Shown here piece after piece: positions 51,102 to 60,500 of a stretch of 64,000 nucleotides of DNA. A program made the translations under genes and the position numbers. The notes under the pieces are model-generated. The model was not told where the DNA came from and made no database searches. It saw only the letters and a list, made by a program, of their open reading frames with translations. Origin of the DNA: Alphaproteobacteria bacterium HGW-Alphaproteobacteria-7 (GTDB taxonomy: Bacteria; Pseudomonadota; Alphaproteobacteria; Sphingomonadales; Sphingomonadaceae); assembly GCA_002842735.1 (NCBI GenBank), contig PHEB01000003.1, forward strand, positions 1 through 64,000. Direction: 5' to 3'. Within the stretch, counting starts at the first letter, position 1. Each line of letters starts with the position of its first letter.

Positions 51102-51134
51102 AGGGCGGCAAGCTTAGGCTTGGCCGCCCTTTTT
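51102..51134 (+). terminator. intrinsic terminator after tRNA-Glu
   Basis: AGGGCGGC pairs with GCCGCCCT, extended by AAGC/GCTT (one bulge), followed by TTTTT. It ends the tRNA transcript 19 nt after the CCA end. Confidence 0.88.
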
Positions 51135-51204
51135 CATGTCCGCGCCTAATCTGTAGCGCGCCTGCTTCCCACCACCCCCGCAAGGTTGTAAGGGGGCTCT
51201 CATC

Positions 51205-52464
51205 ATGGGCAGCGGCCAGAACATCCCGATCGCCGGCATCCTGCTCGCGGCTGCTACCTTTGTGGCAATGCTGTTGACCGGGGTCGATCCGGTGATTGCG
51301 CTGGCAGTGGCGGCAGTCTGGGTTGGCTCGCTGCTTGTGGCCGGGGGACGGCCGCCCGAACCACCCAAGGTCAAGGTGAAGCCAAGCGTCACGGTCGATT
51401 CGATTCGCGATCTGATCGAAAATTCCTCTACCCCGCTACTGATTACCGAACGCAGCACCATCGCCATCGCCAACCGTGCCGCGCGCAAGCTTTTGGGCCC
51501 GCATGTTATCGGCCAGGACGCCCGCGTTGCGCTGCGCCAGCCCGAAGCGGCATCGCTGCTCAACGAAAACCGGGAAGGCGAGGCGATTGTTCGCGGGCTC
51601 GTGCGGCGCGGCGATATCTGGCAGATCAACCGGCAGGCAATCGATGATCGGCTGGCGATGCTGGAATTCATAAGCCAGAGCGCCGAGGCCGATATCAGCC
51701 GCGCGCACACCGATTTCGTCGCCAATGCCAGCCACGAACTGCGCACGCCGCTGGCCGCCATACTCGGCTATGTCGAAACCTTGCGCGAAGGCGATGGCGG
51801 AATTGAAACCGCCACCGCGCAAAAATTTCTCGGCATCATCGAACGCGAAGCGCAACGCATGCAGGCGCTGGTCAGCGATCTGATGAGCCTGTCACGGGTC
51901 GAGGCGGAAAAGCATGATCTGCCGACCGAGCGGATCGACCTGCTTCCGCTGGTCGAACGCGCCGCTCGCGACGCTGCCGGATCGAACCGGAGCGATCGAT
52001 TGCTGATGGAATTGCACGCCGAAGTTTGCGTTTTGGGCGATCGCCAGCAGCTTGAGCAGGTGGTGCGAAACCTCGTCGACAATGCGCTCAAATACGGCGC
52101 TCCTGACAAGCCGGTCACTGTGGCGCTCGATCTGGGGCAGACTGGCCACGCGCGGATTACGGTGGCCGATCAGGGCGAAGGTATTGCGCCTGAACAGATC
52201 CCGCACCTGACCCGCCGGTTTTATCGCACCGATCCGGGGCGCAGCCGCGCGTCGGGTGGCACCGGGCTAGGCCTCGCCATCGTCAAGCATATCGTGGAAC
52301 GCCACCGTGGACGGCTCGACATCACCAGCGAACTTGGCGTAGGCACAAGCGTGGTGGTGCGGATTCCTGTGGCCGAACCAGAACCCGAACCGGACGCCGA
52401 AAATTCCGCCATTCATGACAAAGAAGTAGCACCGCACGAAGCTGAAACCCAACAACTGTCATAG
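51205..52464 (+). CDS. phoR: phosphate-regulon sensor histidine kinase PhoR
   Basis: A 419-residue inner-membrane kinase that phosphorylates PhoB (57.5 kb end of this cluster) under phosphate limitation. Two membrane segments lie within residues 10-47. A PAS-like region spans ~65-160 (IRDLIENSSTPLLITERSTI). The HisKA dimerisation helix has the phospho-His177 in NASHELRTPLAAILGYVETL. The HATPase has VVRNLVDNALKYGAPD (N box), VADQGEGIAPEQIPHLTRRF and GGTGLGLAIVKHIVERHRG (G boxes). It heads phoR-pstCAB-phoU-phoB and a Pho box begins within its last codons. Confidence 0.93.
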   Translation: MGSGQNIPIAGILLAAATFVAMLLTGVDPVIALAVAAVWVGSLLVAGGRPPEPPKVKVKPSVTVDSIRDLIENSSTPLLITERSTIAIANRAARKLLGPHVIGQDARVALRQPEAASLLNENREGEAIVRGLVRRGDIWQINRQAIDDRLAMLEFISQSAEADISRAHTDFVANASHELRTPLAAILGYVETLREGDGGIETATAQKFLGIIEREAQRMQALVSDLMSLSRVEAEKHDLPTERIDLLPLVERAARDAAGSNRSDRLLMELHAEVCVLGDRQQLEQVVRNLVDNALKYGAPDKPVTVALDLGQTGHARITVADQGEGIAPEQIPHLTRRFYRTDPGRSRASGGTGLGLAIVKHIVERHRGRLDITSELGVGTSVVVRIPVAEPEPEPDAENSAIHDKEVAPHEAETQQLS

Positions 52465-52473
52465 TAGTGTCTT
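52456..52473 (+). promoter_or_regulatory. Pho box candidate upstream of pstC
   Basis: CTGTCAT-AGTA-GTGTCTT matches the Pho box consensus (CTGTCAT-N4-CTGTCAT) at 7 of 7 and 5 of 7 positions. It overlaps the 3' end of phoR and lies 107 nt before the pstC start, followed by an AT-rich stretch with a -10-like TATTTC/TAAATT-type sequence. Expected if PhoB activates pstCAB-phoU under phosphate starvation. Confidence 0.55.
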
Positions 52474-52579
52474 ATTTCTTCAACATGCGCTGGGCATGAC
52501 ATAATCGCTGGGGCTTCGCGGCTGTGCCAGCTCGTTTCAATAAATTTCGCACCCCGTGCAGGAACCACAGGTCTGATTG

Positions 52580-53965
52580 ATGTCGCCGATCACGTTGATC
52601 CTGATTGCTATGGGGCTAGGCCTTGCAGGTTGGCTTTCCGGCCGGGCCAAGGCGTGGAGCTTCCAATCGAGTGACCCGGCGCTGCGCTCAGCCTCGCGTC
52701 CGGTCTATCATGCCTGGTATGTCGCATTGTGGGTGGTGATCCCGGTGCTGGCATTCATCACCATATGGTCGGTGCTGGCGCCGCAACTGGTGATGCAATC
52801 GGTACTGGCGTCGCCCGCCGCGGCCCAGCTTCCTGCCTTCGGGTTTGAACGCGACGCGTTTATCGGCGAAGCGCGCGCGGTGGCGCAGGGTACTGCGCCG
52901 GCAGTTTTCAATGTCGAGGCCGAAGCACTGGTCGCCCCGTTCAGGGAGGCGATCAGCCGCTACAAGATCATCGGCATAATCGTGACTGTGCTGATTGCCC
53001 TGGCTTGCGGCGGGCTTGCCTTCCTGCGGCTGCGCCCTGATTTCCGCGCCCGCACCCGGGTTGAACGCACGGTGATGATGATCCTGCTGCTGGCCTCGCT
53101 GGTGGCGATCCTTACCACGCTCGGCATTTTCGGCAGCCTGGTGTTTGAAACCTTCCGGTTTTTCACCTTCGTTTCACCGGTGGATTTCCTGTTCGGCACC
53201 TTCTGGGGGCCGGACACGATGGTCAGCCCCGAATCGACCGACCCTTCGCGTTATGGCGCGGTGCCATTGTTCTGGGGGACGATCTTCATCGGCGCGATCA
53301 TCGCAATGATCGTGGCTATCCCGCTCGGCTTGATGAGCGCGATCTACCTTACCCAATATGCCCACCCGCGCGTGCGCAGCTGGGTCAAGCCGTTGCTGGA
53401 GATTCTCGCCGGGGTGCCGACGGTGGTTTATGGCTATTTTGCCGCGCTGACGCTGGCTCCGATGATCCGCGATGCTGCCGTCGCAATCGGCATCACCAGC
53501 GCCTCGACCGAAAGCGCGTTGGCGGCCGGTATTGTCATGGGGGTGATGATCATTCCCTTCGTATCATCGATGGCAGATGATTCGATGGCGGCCGTTCCCG
53601 GTGCGATGCGCGATGGCAGCCTGGCGATGGGCGCGACCAAGTCCGAAACCATCCGCAGGGTGCTGTTCCCAGCTGCCCTGCCCGGCATTGTTGCCGGGAT
53701 CATGCTGGCGGTCAGCCGCGCGATTGGCGAAACCATGATCGTGGTGATGGCAGCATCGCCTGCCGCCAATCTCACCGCCAATCCGCTTGAACCAATGTCG
53801 ACCGTGACGGTGCAGATCGTGAAGCTGCTGACCGGCGAACAAAGCACCGATCACCCCGCCACGCTCAGTGCCTTTGCCTTGGGATTTGTTCTGTTCATGG
53901 TGACACTAGCGCTGAACTTCATCGCCCTGCGCGTCGTCAAGCGTTTCCGCGAGGCCTACGAATGA
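52580..53965 (+). CDS. pstC: phosphate ABC transporter permease PstC (long form)
   Basis: A ~461-residue permease, longer than the ~320-residue E. coli PstC because of an N-terminal extension (LIAMGLGLAGWLSGRAKAWS, then a long periplasmic loop). Six or more membrane helices are visible (TVLIALACGGLAFLRL, MMILLLASLVAILTTLG, AIIAMIVAIPLGLMSAIYL). The EAA/permease loop is MRDGSLAMGATKSETIRRVL. The long PstC/PstA form is common in Alphaproteobacteria. The stop overlaps pstA (53962). Confidence 0.94.
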   Translation: MSPITLILIAMGLGLAGWLSGRAKAWSFQSSDPALRSASRPVYHAWYVALWVVIPVLAFITIWSVLAPQLVMQSVLASPAAAQLPAFGFERDAFIGEARAVAQGTAPAVFNVEAEALVAPFREAISRYKIIGIIVTVLIALACGGLAFLRLRPDFRARTRVERTVMMILLLASLVAILTTLGIFGSLVFETFRFFTFVSPVDFLFGTFWGPDTMVSPESTDPSRYGAVPLFWGTIFIGAIIAMIVAIPLGLMSAIYLTQYAHPRVRSWVKPLLEILAGVPTVVYGYFAALTLAPMIRDAAVAIGITSASTESALAAGIVMGVMIIPFVSSMADDSMAAVPGAMRDGSLAMGATKSETIRRVLFPAALPGIVAGIMLAVSRAIGETMIVVMAASPAANLTANPLEPMSTVTVQIVKLLTGEQSTDHPATLSAFALGFVLFMVTLALNFIALRVVKRFREAYE

Positions 53966-55245
53966 GCAGCATTGCCCTCCCCACGTCAGACCTGAATGCC
54001 GATTCCTCGCGGCCAACGCGCACGCGCACGTTCGAAAAACGGCTCGCCAAGCGATACCGTGATGAACGCAACTTCCGTCTGCTCGGCCTTGCTGCTGTCG
54101 GGTTTTCGGTGGCGGTTCTGGTGTTTCTGCTCGGCAATATGCTGGTGAACGGCATCGGCGGGTTTCAGCGGGCCGAACTCGCTGTCACCATCGACTTTCC
54201 CGAAAGCGGGATAAGCGGCGATGCGGTATCGCTGACGGCGCCCAGCGCAACGCAGACGCTCGAAATGCAGGGCCTGCCCGATGTGGTGGCGTTCTATGCC
54301 GAACAGCAACTTGGGCCGGATGCAGCCGCTGAACTGTCGTCGGAAGGCTGGCGTGATCTGGCCGCTGCGCTGGCCGCCGATCCCACGCTGATTGAACGCA
54401 GCGCGACGTTTCAACTGGCGTCTTCCTCGGCGCTGGCGGCCGGAATGCGGGGTGAAGGCCCACCGGAAATGCAGGCATTGGCTGCGCGGTTGGTGAACGA
54501 AGGTAAGCTTGCGCGGAATTGGGACTGGGGCTTCCTCACCCGTTCGGATGCGACCAGTCCGCAGGCGGTGGGCATATGGGGCGCGCTTAAGGGCACCATG
54601 CTGACGATGCTGGTCACGCTGGTGCTGGCCTTCCCGATCGGGGTGCTTTCGGCGTTATATCTGGAAGAATACGCGCCCAGAAACCGCTGGACTGACCTGA
54701 TCGAAGTGTCGATCAGCAATCTGGCTGCTGTGCCTTCGATCATCTTCGGCTTGCTTGGCCTCGCGATCTTCCTTTCGCTGTTTCCCAACCTGCGTTCAGC
54801 CCCGCTGATTGGCGGGATGACGCTGGCACTGATGACAATGCCAGTCATCGTGATTTCCGGGCGCAATGCGATCAAGGCGGTTCCGCCGTCGATCCGCGAC
54901 GGGGCGCTGGCGATTGGCGCTTCGCCGGTGCAGGTGGTGTTCCATCATGTGCTGCCGTTGGCGATGCCGGGGATGCTGACGGGCACGATCATCGGCATGG
55001 CACGCGCGCTCGGTGAAACCGCGCCGCTGCTGTTGATCGGAATGCGTGCCTTTGTCGCCACCCCGCCCGATGGCTTCACTTCGCCCGCCACGGTGCTGCC
55101 GATGCAGATTTTCCTGTGGTCTGACGAAATTGATCGCGGCTTTGTGGAACGCACCAGTGCAGCTATTATCGTGCTGCTGGTGTTCCTGCTCGCCATGAAC
55201 GGCCTCGCTATTTATCTCCGCAACAAATTCGAGAAACGCTGGTGA
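53962..55245 (+). CDS. pstA: phosphate ABC transporter permease PstA (long form)
   Basis: A 427-residue partner permease. It has a long N-terminal extension including a DUF3333-like region ([40 protein letters not shown]), then the conserved permease core ([57 protein letters not shown]) with the EAA loop and four or five membrane helices. It overlaps pstC by 4 nt (ATGA) and its stop overlaps the pstB GTG. With PstC it forms the membrane channel. Confidence 0.93.
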   Translation: MSSIALPTSDLNADSSRPTRTRTFEKRLAKRYRDERNFRLLGLAAVGFSVAVLVFLLGNMLVNGIGGFQRAELAVTIDFPESGISGDAVSLTAPSATQTLEMQGLPDVVAFYAEQQLGPDAAAELSSEGWRDLAAALAADPTLIERSATFQLASSSALAAGMRGEGPPEMQALAARLVNEGKLARNWDWGFLTRSDATSPQAVGIWGALKGTMLTMLVTLVLAFPIGVLSALYLEEYAPRNRWTDLIEVSISNLAAVPSIIFGLLGLAIFLSLFPNLRSAPLIGGMTLALMTMPVIVISGRNAIKAVPPSIRDGALAIGASPVQVVFHHVLPLAMPGMLTGTIIGMARALGETAPLLLIGMRAFVATPPDGFTSPATVLPMQIFLWSDEIDRGFVERTSAAIIVLLVFLLAMNGLAIYLRNKFEKRW

Positions 55246-56030
55246 CTGTGATCCATCCCAACATGACCGACGAAAGCGCCAAGATCCGCGCGCGCGACGT
55301 TTCGGTCTTTTACGGCGACATCAAGGCGATTGACGAAGTGTCGATCGACATCTCGCCCAATTACGTCACCGCTTTCATCGGCCCGTCGGGCTGCGGCAAA
55401 TCGACGTTTCTGCGGTGCTTCAACCGCATGAACGACACGATCAGCACGGCCAAGGTGAGCGGGTTGATCGAGCTTGATGGTGAGGACATCCACGCCGACC
55501 GGATGGACGTGGTGCAACTGCGCGCGCGGGTCGGGATGGTGTTTCAAAAGCCCAACCCATTCCCCAAATCGATCTATGAAAACATCGCCTATGGGCCGAA
55601 AATCCACGGCTTTGCCGAAAAGAAGGCCGATCTTGATGTGGTGGTTGAACGTTCGCTGACCCGCGCGGGGCTGTGGGACGAGGTCAAGGACAGGCTCGAC
55701 GATTCGGGCACCGCGTTGTCGGGGGGGCAGCAGCAGCGCCTGTGCATCGCGCGCGCCATCGCGGTTGACCCGGAGGTGATCCTCATGGATGAACCGGCAA
55801 GCGCTCTCGATCCGATCGCGACCGCCAAGATTGAGGAACTGATCGATGAACTTTCAGGCCGTTACGCCATCGTGATCGTCACCCATTCGATGCAGCAGGC
55901 CGCCCGCGTCAGTCAGCGCACGGCATTTTTCCACCTCGGCAAGATGGTGGAATATGGCCCGACCTCGGATATTTTCACCAATCCGATCGAAGAACGCACC
56001 AAGGACTATATTACCGGAAGGTACGGCTGA
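55242..56030 (+). CDS. pstB: phosphate ABC transporter ATP-binding protein PstB
   Basis: A 262-residue ATPase driving phosphate import. Walker A is [20 protein letters not shown]. The signature is [16 protein letters not shown], and Walker B is [40 protein letters not shown] is the switch-His region. A GTG at 55242 overlapping the pstA stop is taken as the start; an ATG at 55263 would remove 7 residues. The stop overlaps phoU (TGATG). Confidence 0.96.
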   Translation: MTVIHPNMTDESAKIRARDVSVFYGDIKAIDEVSIDISPNYVTAFIGPSGCGKSTFLRCFNRMNDTISTAKVSGLIELDGEDIHADRMDVVQLRARVGMVFQKPNPFPKSIYENIAYGPKIHGFAEKKADLDVVVERSLTRAGLWDEVKDRLDDSGTALSGGQQQRLCIARAIAVDPEVILMDEPASALDPIATAKIEELIDELSGRYAIVIVTHSMQQAARVSQRTAFFHLGKMVEYGPTSDIFTNPIEERTKDYITGRYG

Positions 56031-56698
56031 TGGCTGAACATACCGTCAAGGCCTTCGACGAAGACATCACCCGGTTGCGCGGCTTGATCGCGGAAATGGG
56101 CGGGTTGGCCGAAGTCGCCATTGCCGAATCGCTTGATGCGCTGGTGCGCGGCGACGTGGCGCTGGCCGAAAGCGTTGTGGCCCGCGACAAGCGCATCGAC
56201 GCGTTGGAGACTGAGGTTGATAAGCTGGCGGTGCGAATCATCGCCTTGCGCGCGCCGATGGCTGATGACCTGCGCGAAGTGATCGCTGCGTTAAAAATCG
56301 GCGGGGTGATCGAGAGAATCGGCGATTATTCCAAGAATATCGCCAAACGAGTCGGCATGATCGAAGGTCGCGGCCGGTTTGAGCCGCTGACACTGCTGCC
56401 GACAATGGGCGAGTTGGCGGGCGATATGGTGCACGACGTGCTCACCGCCTATGCCGCGCGCGATCCCGATCTGGCCCGCGAAGTGATCGCCACCGATGCC
56501 AAGGTTGACGCCTTTTACAACAGCATTTTCCGCAATCTTGTCAGCCATATGGTCGAAAACCCTTCGACCATTTCGAGCGCGGCGCAGCTATTGTTCGTCG
56601 CCCGCAATATCGAACGCATTGGCGATCATGCGACCAATGTGGCGGAAATGGTGCACTTTGCGGCAACCGGTGTCTATCCGCCCGAAGGGGACCGTTGA
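56030..56698 (+). CDS. phoU: phosphate signalling protein PhoU
   Basis: A 222-residue helical protein that couples the Pst transporter to PhoR. Two PhoU three-helix repeats are visible: first FDEDITRLRGLIAEMGGLAE and ALETEVDKLAVRIIALRAPM, second LLPTMGELAGDMVHDVLTAY and ATDAKVDAFYNSIFRNLVSH. The metal-binding conserved NIERIGDHATNVAEMVHF pattern is present near the C-terminus. It starts within the pstB stop (TGATG). Confidence 0.95.
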   Translation: MAEHTVKAFDEDITRLRGLIAEMGGLAEVAIAESLDALVRGDVALAESVVARDKRIDALETEVDKLAVRIIALRAPMADDLREVIAALKIGGVIERIGDYSKNIAKRVGMIEGRGRFEPLTLLPTMGELAGDMVHDVLTAYAARDPDLAREVIATDAKVDAFYNSIFRNLVSHMVENPSTISSAAQLLFVARNIERIGDHATNVAEMVHFAATGVYPPEGDR

Positions 56699-56832
56699 AA
56701 GCGAGATGTGACGGGTGATGCGTAACGCCCGTGTGGAAAACTTGTCGCATTCCGTTTCATCAAACTGTCGCGTAGATGACACATAGCACTTGTCAGCGCC
56801 CGTCTGTGCGGGCTTGAGGAGGCATTTTGCCC

Positions 56833-57522
56833 ATGTCCGCTGCCAAATTATTGCTGGTTGAAGATGATCCGGCGTTGTCCGAATTGCTGGAATATCGGTT
56901 CCAGAACGAAGGTTATTCTGTCCGGTGCACAGGCGATGGCGATGAGGCCTTGATTCTCGCCAGCGAGGAAGTGCCCGATCTCATCATCCTTGACTGGATG
57001 ATCGAAGGCACCAGCGGGATCGAGGTTTGCCGCCGGCTGCGCCGCGATAAGGAAACCGCGCATGTCCCGATCATCATGCTGACCGCGCGCGAGGCTGAGG
57101 ATGACCGGGTGCGCGGGCTCGAAACCGGGGCGGATGATTACCTGACCAAGCCGTTCAGCCCGCGCGAACTGCTCGCCCGGGTGGCGGCGGTGATGCGGCG
57201 TATCCGCCCGGCGCTGGCGGGTGAGACGATCGAAGTTGGCGATCTCAAGCTTGATCCGGTGGCCCACCGGGTTCAACGCAGGGGCCGCGCGCTGCAACTG
57301 GGGCCGACCGAGTACCGCTTGCTCAAGTTCTTCATGGAAAGCCCGAGCCGGGTGTTCAGCCGCGGGCAATTGCTCGACGGGGTGTGGGGCACCGGCTCTG
57401 ACATCGAATTGCGCACGGTCGATGTCCACATCCGCCGCTTGCGCAAGGCGATCGGGATCGACGGCGCGAAAGACCCGATCCGCACGGTGCGCTCTGCCGG
57501 ATATGCGCTTGAGGCGAGCTGA
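56833..57522 (+). CDS. phoB: phosphate-regulon response regulator PhoB
   Basis: A ~229-residue OmpR/PhoB-type activator. The receiver domain has the phospho-acceptor Asp54 in LIILDWMIEGTSG and LLVEDDPALSELLEYRFQNE, plus IMLTAREAEDDRVRGLETGA and LTKPFSPRELLAR. The C-terminal winged helix has LQLGPTEYRLLKFFMESPSR, VFSRGQLLDGVWG and VDVHIRRLRKAIGIDGA. The ATG at 56833 follows GAGGAGG (56816-56822); a TTG at 56827 is an alternative. The gap 56699-56832 carries AT-rich sequence and Pho-box-like CTGTCGC/TTTCATC tracts (weak). Converges on dnaE2 (57539). Confidence 0.94.
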   Translation: MSAAKLLLVEDDPALSELLEYRFQNEGYSVRCTGDGDEALILASEEVPDLIILDWMIEGTSGIEVCRRLRRDKETAHVPIIMLTAREAEDDRVRGLETGADDYLTKPFSPRELLARVAAVMRRIRPALAGETIEVGDLKLDPVAHRVQRRGRALQLGPTEYRLLKFFMESPSRVFSRGQLLDGVWGTGSDIELRTVDVHIRRLRKAIGIDGAKDPIRTVRSAGYALEAS

Positions 57523-57538
57523 AGTTTACTCGCTAACC

Positions 57539-60500
57539 CTAATGAAAATCGCGTGATTTCGGCAACATCCGATGATCGCGCGGGTGGCCTCTGACGTTGG
57601 GTTCCGGGAGGAGTTCATCGATCAGATCGCGCGGCGCAGGTGATTTGCGTCCGGCGATTGGCGTGTTGACATGATCGGCGCGGGCCAGCGGAGCCTCCAG
57701 CAGATCGTCTGACAGCGCGTGCAGTTGATGCGTCGCGTCGGTCATGCTTGCCGCGATGACGTGGATCACCTCGTCATCATATTCGACCCGCCCGCGCACC
57801 TCCATCAACCGCGCGCCCATCACCACCTTGCGATGCTTTTCTTTCAGGTCGGGCCACACCACGAGGTTGATGACCCCGCTTTCGTCCTCCAGCGTGATGA
57901 AGGTGACGCCCTTGGCGCTGCCGGGCCGCTGACGGATCAGCACCACGCCGGCGACCTGCACCATGCTGCAGAACTTGCGCTCCCGCAGCTCGCACGCCCG
58001 CACAAACCCGCGCGCGGCCAGATCGGCGCGCAGGAACGCCATCGGGTGCGCTTTCAGGCTGAGCCGGGTGGTCTGGTAATCGGCCACCACTTCTTCTGAC
58101 AGCGGCATGGCAGGGAGCCGCACTCGCGCCCTTTCCGCCCCCTCCTCGCGTACGGCAGCAGCGCGGAACAGCGGCAGATCAGGCGCGGAAATCAGGCTGC
58201 GCGCATTCCACAAGGCCTGCCTGCGGGTGAGGCCGAGCGAGGTGAAGGCATCGGCGCTGGCGAGGCGTTCAATATGCGCAGGCGACAGCCCCGCCCGCGC
58301 GCGCAGATCGGCGACACCGCGGAAAGCCCCGCCCACCTCGCGTTCAGCCACCAGCGCGGCGGCGACGTGTTCGGGCAAGCCATCAATCTGGCGCAGGCCG
58401 AGCCGCAGAGCGTAATGGCGGTCGCGTTGGGGTTCGCGCAGAGAACGCAGAGGAGCAGGGCCCGCAGAGATGTTGTTCGTGCCGAAGGCACGCTCATCAT
58501 CCATAATTCTGCCATTTGTCGCGCTGTTCGAGAAGGAGTGCGGCTTTGCCGCGGACGCGACCTCTCCGCGCCTCTCTGCTCCTCTGCGCCCTCTGCGCGC
58601 CCCCCCTTCTTCCTCCAGCGCCTCCAGCGTGCAATCCCACACGCTGGCATTCACATCGACCGGCAGCACCGCCACCCCGTGCCCCTGTGCATCGCGCACG
58701 ATCTGTGCAGGGGCATAGAAACCCATCGGCTGCGAATTGAGCAGCGCAGCCGCAAACGCCGCCGGGTAATGGCATTTCAGCCAGCTCGACACGTAAACCA
58801 ACTGCGCAAAGCTGGCTGCGTGGCTTTCAGGAAAGCCATATTCACCGAAGCCTCTGATCTGGTTGAAGCAGCGCTGGGCAAAATCGCGGTCGTATCCGCG
58901 CGCCACCATGCGTTCGACCATCATCTCCTGCAATTCATCCACCATCCCGCGGCTGCGGAAGGTCGCCATCGCCTTGCGCAGCCGGTTGGCCTCAAGGCTG
59001 GAAAACTTCGCCGCATCGAGCGCGATCTTCATCGCCTGTTCCTGAAAGATCGGCACGCCCAGCGTGCGCCCAAGAATGCTGGTGAGTTCATCGGGCGGGC
59101 CATGTTCGGGCGCGGGCGCGGGGATAGCCACGGGTTCCGCGCCCCGGCGGCGCTTGAGGAAGGGATGCACCATGTCACCCTGAATCGGCCCTGGCCGCAC
59201 AATCGCGACCTGGATGACGAGATCGTAGAACTCGCGTGGGCGCAGGCGCGGCAGCATGTTCATCTGCGCCCGGCTTTCGACCTGAAACACGCCTAGCGAA
59301 TCGCCCTTGCGCAACATCGCATAGGTTTCCGGGTCTTCGCGTGGGACAGTAGCCAGTGTCAGTTTGCGGCCATGATGCGCGCCCAGCAGATCGAGGCATT
59401 TGCGGATGCAGGTCAGCATCCCCAGCGCCAACACATCGACTTTCAGGATGCCCAGCGCCTCGATATCATCCTTGTCCCACTCGATGAAAGAACGGTCGGG
59501 CATCGCACCATTGCCGATCGGCACGGTTTCGCTGAGCGCGCCTTCGGTAAGGATAAACCCGCCGACGTGCTGCCCCAAATGGCGCGGCATTCCAATCATC
59601 TGCTCGGTGAGTTTCAGAACCCGGCGCAGGTGTGGATCAGTCACATCCAGCCCGGTTTCGGCGGCGTGTTTCGCGCTGATCTCGCGCCCCCACCCGCCCC
59701 AAACGGTGCGCGCGAGCGCGGATGTGACATCCTCAGACAGGCCCATCGCCTTGCCCACTTCGCGGATCGCCATGCGCGGGCGGTAGTGGATCACGGTGGC
59801 ACACAACCCGGCGCGGTGGCGGCCATATTTGCGATAAATATACTGGATCACCTCCTCGCGCCGTTCATGCTCGAAATCGACATCGATATCGGGCGGTTCC
59901 TTGCGTTCTTCGGAGATGAAGCGGTCGAACAGCAGTTGATGCTTGGCCGGATCAACCGATGTGATGCCGAGCACGTAACACACCGCCGAATTGGCCGCAG
60001 AACCGCGCCCCTGACACAGGATCGGCGGATCGCACCCGCGCGCGAAATCAACGATGTCCTTGATGGTGAGGAAATAGCGCGCCAGATTGAGCTTTGCGAT
60101 CAATGCAAGTTCGCGCTCAAGTGTGGTGCGCACGGTCTCCGGTAAGCCGTGAGGGTAACGCCGCCCTGCCCCGGCCCATGTTTCCGCTTCAAGAAATTGC
60201 TGCGGGGTCTGGCCTTCGGGATGGATTTCCTCGGGGTATTCATACTGCAACTCGTCAAGGCTGAACTGGCAGCGGTCTGCCACCGCGCGCGCGGCGGCAA
60301 TCGCATGGGGCCAGCGGGCAAACAAGCACTGCATTTCCTGCGGCGATTTCAAATGCCGTTCGGCATTGGGATGGAGCAGAGGCCCGGCTTTCGCCACAGT
60401 GGTCTTATGCCGGATCGCGGTCATCACATCCTGCAATGCGCGGCGTTCTGGCGCGTGGTAGTGGACATCATTGGTGGCGAGCAGCGTCAGGCCGTTTGCC

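Noticed and set aside
51484..51673. Small forward frames within phoR
   Set aside because: Out-of-frame shadows without start signals.
56699..56832. Strong Pho box upstream of phoB
   Set aside because: CTGTCGC and TTTCATC tracts with about 11-bp spacing are only weakly similar to the consensus; not listed as a site.
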